NCBI RefSeq assembly: GCF_014218275.1
Contig: NZ_AP023213.1
Span: 868,001 to 932,000, forward strand
From: Citrifermentans bremense
Lineage (GTDB): Bacteria > Desulfobacterota > Desulfuromonadia > Geobacterales > Geobacteraceae
DNA length: 64,000 nucleotides
Direction: 5' to 3'
Shown: positions 57,790 through 64,000 of the stretch, in pieces
How the letters are laid out: every line of letters starts with the position of its first letter
How positions within the stretch are numbered: position 1 is the stretch's first letter
Position numbers and translations under genes: made by a program
The notes under the pieces: model-generated
Databases searched by the model: none
The model's input: the letters and a program-made list of their open reading frames with translations, nothing else
What the model was told of the DNA's origin: nothing

Positions 57790-58145
57790 TGCAGTAAATT
57801 CCTTTCGGAATACCTTACAAGATAATGTGCCGATGATGTGGACCAGGACTGGCCCAGGTTTTCATCAATGGCACTTCCCTGGGCTACCTTACGCAACTCC
57901 CGGGTTACACCAACTGGGGCTACACGCCCGGGCTGGCGGAGACCTGACCACCAGTTCTTCGCTGTAGACCCGTCCCTTCTGGACTGGACCATGCCCATTG
58001 AAGTAGCAGTAGGAACCGATTGTGGGGTGAAATTGAGACTTCTACGCTGACTGTCACCGGCGCTCTGGTTCCTGAGCCTTCCACACTGCTGCTGGGGCTC
58101 GGGCTGACCAGTGCCGTATTAGGGAAAAGAAGACAACGGAAATAA
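57790..58145 (+). pseudogene. Remains of a PEP-CTERM exported protein
   Basis: Three plus-strand frames carry consecutive pieces of one protein. First, VFINGTSLGYLTQLPGYTNW ending at a stop at 57945-57947. Then, in another frame, DHQFFAVDPSLLDWTMPIEV. Finally, back in the first frame, TLTVTGALVPEPSTLLLGLG and a short basic tail to TAA at 58143-58145. The end is a classic PEP-CTERM signal: Val-Pro-Glu-Pro, a hydrophobic helix and an Arg/Lys cluster. Such proteins are sorted by an exosortase. At least two frameshifts make this a broken gene; a 5' end is not recognisable. Confidence 0.75.
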
Positions 58146-58204
58146 ATCCGGATCAGCGCGAGTGCTGTGGCTTGTATTCCGGGGGTACCTGCAATTATCA
58201 GAGA

Positions 58205-58234
58205 AGGCTCTTGGCATCCACCAAGAGCCTTTTT
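58205..58234 (+). terminator. Terminator downstream of the PEP-CTERM remnant
   Basis: A perfect 10-bp stem AGGCTCTTGG/CCAAGAGCCT (58205-58214, 58221-58230) with loop CATCCA, followed by TTTTTG. Confidence 0.8.
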
Positions 58235-58379
58235 GTGCGCCAGGCAAAAACCTATTGTGGATGGCAAGACTCACGATCGAGGACCAAAGCTCAGGGCGTC
58301 GCCTTGGTTCGAAAAAAATCATTTCCCCCTCACTTTTGTCGACACCCATCTATCCGAATTTGGAACCTGATGGCAAGCA

Positions 58380-58408
58380 ATAAGCCCGGAGGGGATCCGG
58401 GCTTATTT
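58380..58408 (-). terminator. Terminator of the Fn3-tailed gene
   Basis: A perfect 11-bp stem ATAAGCCCGGA/TCCGGGCTTAT (58380-58390, 58396-58406), just beyond the stop of the minus-strand gene. The T run is short. Confidence 0.65.
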
Positions 58409-58411
58409 CAT

Positions 58412-59050
58412 CTACAGCGACATGAGCGTGAAGGGGGGAGACCAGGCACCAGGGCCGGCGCTGCCGATGCAGCGGGCTTTGACGGAGTAGGTCTGCCCTG
58501 GCGTGCGGTCTGGGATGGTGATGTGGGTGCCGTGGGCGAAGGTGCCGAAAGGCTTGTAGTTGTCGGAAACGGTCGGGTCGGAATCGGTGATGTGGAATTC
58601 ATAACTGGCGGCACCCGGCACCGGCTTCGCGCTGGCTATCAGTATCCCCGACAAGGGGCCATGCTTCAAGATAACGGCGGGCGCGGGGAGCGGTTGCGCG
58701 GAGTGAAGCCGCTTGCTCCTGTCCTGGGTGAGCTCGAAGCCGGAGCTCTGCAGAACAGCAACATCTCCGTTGGCAACCAATTCCACATGTTTGGCGACCC
58801 TCCCCAATATGACGCAGACCTCGTCGCGGGTCTTGTCACGGAAGGCGATCTTCAGCATGTCCCTGGTTTGCGACTCGTCCTGCGCTTTTTGCAATTTGTC
58901 GACCCCTTCGGACAGCCGTTGCATATCCATCTCGAATTCTGTCGACCTCTGCTGGAAATGTGGACTGTTGTATATCCCTTCCTTTACCTTGCGCGACAAC
59001 ATGAGAAGTTCGAGGACGTTTCTGGGAAAGGCGGTCTTGAGCTTGGGCAT
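58412..59050 (-). CDS. Unknown protein with helical N-terminus and fibronectin-III-like C-terminus
   Basis: 212 residues, GGAGG nine bases upstream. The first about 110 residues are helical and charged; the last about 90 form a fibronectin-III-like domain ending PGQTYSVKARCIGSAGPGAWSPPF. No signal peptide. The layout matches the product of 9540-10151, whose end also reads G-x-W-S. The two may be members of one accessory family. The function is unknown. Confidence 0.7.
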   Translation of the reverse strand: MPKLKTAFPRNVLELLMLSRKVKEGIYNSPHFQQRSTEFEMDMQRLSEGVDKLQKAQDESQTRDMLKIAFRDKTRDEVCVILGRVAKHVELVANGDVAVLQSSGFELTQDRSKRLHSAQPLPAPAVILKHGPLSGILIASAKPVPGAASYEFHITDSDPTVSDNYKPFGTFAHGTHITIPDRTPGQTYSVKARCIGSAGPGAWSPPFTLMSL

Positions 59051-59234
59051 AGTGACTTTACCTCCGTAAGGTTTAGTTCGTCCCGGGCAATGTCGACCAG
59101 TCTAGTCCCCACTCTTATCTTTTCAAGTTCCTAATTACACGAAACAGATTAATCTCTTTCCTGCTCTGGTCACATGAATAGCAAAGCGGCGAAGTAACCT
59201 TCCTTTTGGAAAGACCCGTTCGCCAAACAAAAAA

Positions 59235-59367
59235 ACATGTTTGTTTTTTTGCCTGAAGCGCCTGTTTTCTACGGCTGCAACTCCCCGGTATCAAAGCGGA
59301 TTCCGGACGGTCGAAAAAAACATGTCTTACAAAAGAAAAAACATGTCTGACAAAACAAAAAACATGT
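59235..59367. repeat. Four ACATGT sites, three in 21-bp tandem repeats
   Basis: AAAAAACATGTCTTACAAAAG-type units start about 59315, 59336 and 59357. The palindrome ACATGT lies at 59320, 59341 and 59362, exactly 21 bp apart (two helical turns). A fourth site, at 59235, is inside a longer near-palindrome of A and T runs. Candidate binding sites for a dimeric protein. Confidence 0.75.
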
Positions 59368-59620
59368 TTAACAAAAGGCGGGAAATGCCGGCTGGCGCTT
59401 CGCCTCAGTTACCGCCCAGGACGATACGTCTGACGCGTGCAGGGATAAGCATTCGGGAGAAGGGACAGCCTGGAAATCTGAGACGCCGCGACGGAAGCTA
59501 TTGCGGTAGACAAAGGCGGCGGTTCATTTACCGCATGCGCCGCATCCGATAGGGGAGGCAAGCGCGAGGTAGCGGGCGAAATGTCGCCGGAATATAGTGA
59601 AGGCGAGGCAGAGTTGCACG

Positions 59621-59648
59621 AAAAAAGGCGTCGCCGAAGCGACGCCCG
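59621..59648 (-). terminator. Terminator of the FG-GAP protein gene
   Basis: GGCGTCGC (59627-59634) pairs with GCGACGCC (59639-59646) around CGAA. On the minus strand it is followed by six T residues. Confidence 0.85.
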
Positions 59649-59696
59649 TCATACTGAAGGTAACATGCGGATTAATTTAACATCCAGTTTCCCCGC

Positions 59697-62600
59697 CTAC
59701 ATGAGGACAAAAGCCGCCCGGTAGCCCACGCCATCGGGCATCAGGATCGTTACGCGGTACGCGCCGGCGCTGAGCCCCCGTGTATCAAGGTTGTATATCC
59801 AGGCGTCACCGGCAAAACGGAAATCAAGGCCATTGTCGTTCGCCTGGCCGGCATCGAGGTCGATAGTCGCGAGCGCGACCGACTCTCCGGCCCGCTCGAT
59901 GGCGACGATACGCGGCGGAGCAACGTCCGCGGCGGTAAGCGCTCTGCTGCCGCAAGTAAGCTGGAGGCGCAGCGGCACGGTGCGTCCCTGCCGGTAGGCG
60001 GCTGTCGGCAGAGGAGGGTCCTCGGTAAGGCTCACCAGTTTGGCCAGAGGCGGCAGGAGGCTTGCCTGCGCCGTCACCCGCACGGTCCCCTCCGCCTGAG
60101 CGTTGGCGAGGATGCCGTCCCACGAGGCGGTGTAGGGGATGACACTCCCAACCGGATAGGCAACGGCAATCGGTACGGCAACTTTTCCAGCACCGTCGGT
60201 GGCGCCGTCATACCCTTCGGTAGCGCCGTCCCCGTCGGCGTCGGTCCGGAAGGAGACGAGCTGTTGAGGAACCCCCGCTAGAGGGGTCGCCAGGGTGGCA
60301 GCGAGGATGCCGGTGGCACCGGTTTCGGCGCAGGCGAAGCGGATCTCGCCGCTGGAGAGGGCTGCGCCATCGATGGCATCGCCGATGCCGTTGTGGTCGG
60401 CGTCTTTCTGGTTGGGGTTATAGGCGGTCGGAGCGTTGTCGAAGCTCATGGCGAGGGCATACTCCCCCATAGTCATGACGCTCCCGTTTGTCTTAGCGAA
60501 GTCGAGCAGCGCCAGCCATTTCTCCCAGCGTCCGAGGTCGATTGTGTTGTTCTCCTCGTTGATGTTGCTGGGCGAAGTGGCACAGGGGCCCAGCCGGGGC
60601 AGGTCGTTACAGTAGCGCCCCGACCACTCGGTCTGCTCGATAAGGAACGTGTTGAGCGCGCCCCTGCGGGTGATGCCGTCCAGATACTCAAGAAAGCCCG
60701 CGACATCGGTGCCGACCGGGTCGACTTGGCGGTCTGCGCTGGCGTGGTACATGCCGAACTGGTCAAACGTCTGGTGATGGGAACCCTCCGGAGAAAAGAT
60801 GGGGTTGGTCTCTTCCCAGACAGAAGCGCTGAAAGCAATGTAGCCTAAGTGGGCTACCGCCTGCCGAGCCGGAATGTCGGAAGCGTCGTAGGGGGGAGCA
60901 TAGCTGATGAGCGGGTGGGCGGCTTGACTCCAGTCGATCCTTGCAGAGGTGGGGGTTGCTCCGGACTGGACGATCCAGGGATCTGCGTAGTCGCCGAGGA
61001 GCGTCTCCTTGCCGATGCGCAGGTACTCGAACATCTCCGGAAAGGTGAAACCGGCAGTCTCGACGGCCATCCAGTTGCGGTCTTCCTGGTCCTTCCAGTC
61101 CCCCGTATTGGTCAGGTAGGCATGGTAGGTGCCATGCTGGGCCACCTCCAGGTTTCTGTTAGTGATGCGGGCGTTGATCCAGTTGATCGGGTCGGGGTCG
61201 CCGCTGGTGGCCCACAGCTGTTTCGGGATTACGAAAACCGACACAGGAGTTTCCTTGCCGCCTGCCAGGCCAGCCGGGACGGTGTACCCTGTTGGAGCGG
61301 GGGCATCCCCCTTGCCATTGTAGCTTTCCCCCTTCCGGAGCGCCCATTCAGCGGGGGAAAGGATGGCTGCGTCGAGGAAAGTCTGGACAAACTCGTTCTG
61401 GTAGAGCCGTCCCAGGGAATCGACCCGGATAATGAAGTGGGTGTCGTTTTGCGACCAAATGGCCTTGGCCTGCTGCGCTTTGCCCTGGAGCACCTGGTCA
61501 AGGGGGGCGTCGGGGACACCATCGCCGTCCGTGTCGCGGTTAAAGAGCGGATCGCTCACATCACCCACGCCATCGCCGTCACTGTCAGCCTGGTCGTGGT
61601 TCGCGACGTAGATTGCGTTGTCGATGGTGTCTGGGACGCCATCGTTGTCGTTGTCGTCGTCGGCCACGTCGCCGATTCCGTCGTGATCCGCGTCGAGCTG
61701 GTCGAAGCGGTTCACAAAGCCATCACCATTGATGTCGAGGCGGGGAGCGTTGGAGATGAGCGGGGCATTGTCCCAGCGGTCGATGATGCCGTCGCCGTCA
61801 CTATCCTTTGTGTCCGCGAAGAGGGCAGACAGGCGACCCTCGTTGTTGCCGAACAGAACGTCTGTGGTCGAGTCCTGTTTCGGGTTCAGCTGTCCCACGG
61901 CCAGGCCGCGCACGTTGGTGCCGTCGCCGCCGATGATGCCGACCGAGGCGAAGGTGGGGCGGCCGCTGCTGTCCAAGCCTTCGTTCAGCCACAGATCTAC
62001 TTTGCCTTCCCAGTTGTAGTTGTACCCCGCCTGGTCGCCGCCTGCCACGATGTCCACCAGGCCGTCACCGTTTAGATCGGCGGCGGCGATCGCCGTCTGG
62101 TTCTCGGCCATGTCGCCGTGGAGCTGGGCATAGGCGAAAGGACGAGTGGCGATCCGGTTGTAGCGCACCGGTTGGAAATGGCCCAGGCCGTCGTTGCTGT
62201 AGACATAGAGGTAGGTGGCCAGGTCGGAAACCAGCAGGTCGAGGTCCCCGTCGCCATCGATGTCGGCCAGCGCTAGCCCGTAAGACTGGAAATAGTACTT
62301 GGGAGGGAAGTAGGGGGGCTGCTCAGGGTCGACTGTGTTACGCCGGGGAGCAGAGATGATGGTCGTAGGGGAGCTCCAGGCAGGGACTCCGTTCACGTCG
62401 GTGCCAAGGTTGCGAAACAGCAACACGTCGGCCGTATTACCGGCGCTGTTGGTCTGGTCGCCGCTGATGAGGTCGAGCCGGCCGTCACCGTCTACATCGC
62501 CGGCCACAAGCGCCATGGCGTCGGTACCGGCGTCGCCGATAGTCACCGGGCTCCGGAAGGCGCCGTTGCCGATGCCGAGGTAGAGTTTCACCAGGCTGTC

Positions 62601-62990
62601 GCCAACCGGGTCCAGGCCATTGTCGCCATTGATGGGACAAAGCACCAGATCAGCTATGCCGTCGCCGTTGAAGTCACCGCTGACCAAGCCATAGGCATTG
62701 TGGACGCCAAGGTTCAAGAGCACGGTGCTTGGGGAGGCGTAGGTGCCGTCCCCTGTGCCGGCATAAAGGTGGACATAACCGGAAGTGCTCCCTGAAACGA
62801 TGTCCGGGACGCCGTCGCCGGTGAAGTCGGCGATGGCCAGTCCCCAGGCCCGGGTCTTGTAAGCGCCGGAATCGATCACCGCCACCTGCTTCTGGTCGAA
62901 ACCGGGTTGCAGAGCGGCCAGTCCGGGGCCTGGAAGCAGGAGATAGCCGAAGGCGACGAGGGCAAGGACCAACGTGTACCGTTTTGTCAT
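59697..62990 (-). CDS. Secreted FG-GAP/VCBS-repeat protein with TSP3-like calcium repeats and a deacetylase-like domain
   Basis: 1097 residues; AAGGAG eight bases before the ATG. Signal peptide 1-25. Residues about 30-400 hold FG-GAP/VCBS repeats (DFTGDGVPDIVSGS, DFNGDGIADLVLC, DVDGDGRLDLISGD). Calcium-binding thrombospondin-3-type repeats follow (about 400-500, DSDGDGIIDRWDNAP, DADHDGIGDV). A region about 520-880 resembles the polysaccharide-deacetylase fold (HGTYH near 619 and APPYD). The C-terminus (about 890-1097) has Ig-like and PxKF-like segments. Possibly a cell-surface or extracellular carbohydrate-active protein; a complete metal site is not proved. It stands alone. Confidence 0.8.
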   Translation of the reverse strand: MTKRYTLVLALVAFGYLLLPGPGLAALQPGFDQKQVAVIDSGAYKTRAWGLAIADFTGDGVPDIVSGSTSGYVHLYAGTGDGTYASPSTVLLNLGVHNAYGLVSGDFNGDGIADLVLCPINGDNGLDPVGDSLVKLYLGIGNGAFRSPVTIGDAGTDAMALVAGDVDGDGRLDLISGDQTNSAGNTADVLLFRNLGTDVNGVPAWSSPTTIISAPRRNTVDPEQPPYFPPKYYFQSYGLALADIDGDGDLDLLVSDLATYLYVYSNDGLGHFQPVRYNRIATRPFAYAQLHGDMAENQTAIAAADLNGDGLVDIVAGGDQAGYNYNWEGKVDLWLNEGLDSSGRPTFASVGIIGGDGTNVRGLAVGQLNPKQDSTTDVLFGNNEGRLSALFADTKDSDGDGIIDRWDNAPLISNAPRLDINGDGFVNRFDQLDADHDGIGDVADDDNDNDGVPDTIDNAIYVANHDQADSDGDGVGDVSDPLFNRDTDGDGVPDAPLDQVLQGKAQQAKAIWSQNDTHFIIRVDSLGRLYQNEFVQTFLDAAILSPAEWALRKGESYNGKGDAPAPTGYTVPAGLAGGKETPVSVFVIPKQLWATSGDPDPINWINARITNRNLEVAQHGTYHAYLTNTGDWKDQEDRNWMAVETAGFTFPEMFEYLRIGKETLLGDYADPWIVQSGATPTSARIDWSQAAHPLISYAPPYDASDIPARQAVAHLGYIAFSASVWEETNPIFSPEGSHHQTFDQFGMYHASADRQVDPVGTDVAGFLEYLDGITRRGALNTFLIEQTEWSGRYCNDLPRLGPCATSPSNINEENNTIDLGRWEKWLALLDFAKTNGSVMTMGEYALAMSFDNAPTAYNPNQKDADHNGIGDAIDGAALSSGEIRFACAETGATGILAATLATPLAGVPQQLVSFRTDADGDGATEGYDGATDGAGKVAVPIAVAYPVGSVIPYTASWDGILANAQAEGTVRVTAQASLLPPLAKLVSLTEDPPLPTAAYRQGRTVPLRLQLTCGSRALTAADVAPPRIVAIERAGESVALATIDLDAGQANDNGLDFRFAGDAWIYNLDTRGLSAGAYRVTILMPDGVGYRAAFVLM

Positions 62991-63246
62991 TTCGTTCTCC
63001 TTTACCTGCCAGTATTGCTAGCTCCGATTGGAATCGGTTAGCCAAATCCTTCTCATCTTATTGCAACGGCCCTAAAGGTCAAAAAAATAGGTTTTTCAGA
63101 AGAATGCGCGGGTAAAAATGACATCAGACTGCAAGCCAATTCCGCACGCCGGTTCGCGGGGGGCAGGGAGGTTTGTTCAGTTTTGTGGCGCTGGGACCTT
63201 GAAGGAAAGGCCTTTGAGGGGGCAAGAGAATAAAGCAGAAAGAGAA

Positions 63247-63275
63247 AAGCCCCGGTGATGAGCCGGGGCTTCTTT
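63247..63275 (-). terminator. Terminator of the ABC transporter operon
   Basis: AAGCCCCGG (63247-63255) pairs with CCGGGGCTT (63263-63271). On the minus strand it is followed by TTTTCTCT. Confidence 0.8.
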
Positions 63276-63954
63276 AAAGAACGATCCGGCCGTCGTTGAC
63301 GTGGAAAATTCGGTCGAACCCTTCCACCATCCGATGATCGTGGGTGACGACCATGATCGCTGAATGGTTTTCCACGGCGAGTTTTTTGAGCAGGGACATG
63401 ACGTTTTTCCCGTTCTCGGTGTCCAGCGCCGCAGTCGGTTCATCGGCCAGGATTACTTTAGGCCTGTTCGCCAGCGCGCGGGCTATGGCGACTCGCTGTG
63501 CTTCGCCGCCGGAGAGCCCCGAAGGGTAGTTGTTGAACCGGTGTCCCAAGTTCAGCGAAACGAGGAGCTCCTCGGCGCGCCTTTTCGCTTCCTTCTTGGG
63601 CTGGTGGTTCAGCTCTAGCGCCACCATCACATTTTCCAGGGCGGTTAGAAACGGGATGAGGTTGTGCGCCTGAAAGATGAACCCGAGTTTCTCCCGGCGC
63701 ACACGCTTTAGGTCGAGCCCCGGCTGCCATCCTTCATCGGCGACGGTGACTCCGTCGATGACGACTTTCCCGTGCGTCGGCTCGGTGATCAGGCCGATTG
63801 AGGTGAGGAGCGTGGTCTTCCCCGATCCGGAGGGGCCCAGGATCGCTACCAGCTCGCCGGGCTCGACCCGGAAGCTCGCGTCGGCAATGGCGGTGACGGC
63901 AGTGTTTCCCTTGCCGTAGATCTTGGTCAGTTTTTCCACTTCGACGGCATACAT
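63274..63954 (-). CDS. ABC transporter ATP-binding protein, MacB/LolD type
   Basis: 226 residues. Walker A GPSGSGKTT (about 40-48), Q-loop FIFQAHNLIPFLTALENV, signature LSGGEAQRVAIARAL, Walker B VILADEPTAALD and switch His in VVTHDH. It powers an FtsX-type permease, as in LolCDE, MacB or DevCA exporters. The partial upstream gene, four bases away, ends like such a permease. The substrate is unknown; the DevA-like spacing could mean lipid, lipoprotein or peptide export. Confidence 0.9.
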   Translation of the reverse strand: MYAVEVEKLTKIYGKGNTAVTAIADASFRVEPGELVAILGPSGSGKTTLLTSIGLITEPTHGKVVIDGVTVADEGWQPGLDLKRVRREKLGFIFQAHNLIPFLTALENVMVALELNHQPKKEAKRRAEELLVSLNLGHRFNNYPSGLSGGEAQRVAIARALANRPKVILADEPTAALDTENGKNVMSLLKKLAVENHSAIMVVTHDHRMVEGFDRIFHVNDGRIVL

Positions 63955-63958
63955 GGAT

Positions 63959-64000
63959 TCATCCCCCCAGGGCCACGGCGGGCTCGACCTTGAGCGCCTT
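63959..64000 (-). CDS. End of an FtsX-type ABC permease (cut by window end)
   Basis: The last 13 codons (KALKVEPAVALGG) and a TGA stop, four bases before the ATP-binding protein. The A-x-x-x-P-x-x-A-L ending is usual for MacB/FtsX-type permeases. The rest lies outside the window. Confidence 0.6.
   Translation of the reverse strand, partial: KALKVEPAVALGG

Larger units (their letters stand above)
59051..59696. other. Gap with phased ACATGT sites
   Basis: Holds four ACATGT palindromes (59235, 59320, 59341, 59362), listed separately, and the terminator of the next gene at about 59621-59646. The 103-codon frame at 59241-59552 runs over the repeats, is very basic and lacks a ribosome-binding site; it is probably not a gene. 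Confidence 0.5.

Noticed and set aside
59241..59552. 103-codon frame over the ACATGT repeats
   Set aside because: It runs through repeat DNA, is extremely basic, and lacks a ribosome-binding site.

Overview
The window looks like a chromosome segment of a GC-rich deltaproteobacterial iron reducer of the Geobacter clade (Geobacterales, Desulfuromonadota). The reasons are the two octaheme c-type cytochromes, a DUF3373-type outer-membrane barrel, ATP- and GTP-dependent PEP carboxykinases side by side, a large CheA/CheW/HEAT-repeat chemosensory cluster, and the general style of the proteins. This rests on protein content only; no database search was run.

Layout. 1-1300: end of hisI and hisG. 1300-10200: a 1205-residue hybrid histidine kinase, a large lipoprotein of unknown function, a chemoreceptor and an Fn3-tailed unknown. 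10300-10540: an array of about eleven 20-bp tandem repeats. 10700-16500: a small conserved protein, pckA, pckG, rubredoxin and a class V aminotransferase. 16838-18160: der. 18238-31329: a thirteen-gene chemosensory operon with many start/stop overlaps. It holds a DUF4388-receiver protein, CheY-like proteins, CheA, an ExeA-like ATPase, two CheW proteins, a zinc-ribbon receiver, a HEAT-repeat protein, CheR, CheB, a GAF protein and a final CheY, but no receptor and no flagellar gene. 31574-37162: leuS, lptE, holA, rpsT and a methyltransferase.

37258-42718 (minus strand) is a respiratory-looking locus: an outer-membrane barrel, a small exported protein and two paralogous octaheme cytochromes of the tetrathionate-reductase family. 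43173-50888 is housekeeping: miaB, a bifunctional-nuclease-family protein, an M42 aminopeptidase, guaB, guaA, a phosphoglycolate-phosphatase-like HAD protein and an orphan flgM. A tRNA-Gly(CCC) gene follows.

51100-58400 is accessory DNA. An AspT/YidE-type transporter and a small secreted protein lie between two 65-bp direct repeats. Next come a possible lipase effector with an ankyrin lipoprotein and a membrane protein, a zeta-toxin-like kinase with a 59-residue partner, and the remains of a PEP-CTERM protein. 58400-64000 holds a second Fn3-tailed protein, a 1097-residue secreted FG-GAP/deacetylase-like protein, and an ABC exporter ATPase with the end of its permease.

Several gaps between same-direction genes (hisI-hisG, cheY-cheA, 45024-45180, guaB-guaA) contain long imperfect palindromes. 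Three of them have arms built from short 6-9 bp repeats; they look like one class of intergenic element. Two genes (the HEAT-repeat gene and lptE) seem to start at CTG, and rpsT starts at TTG.
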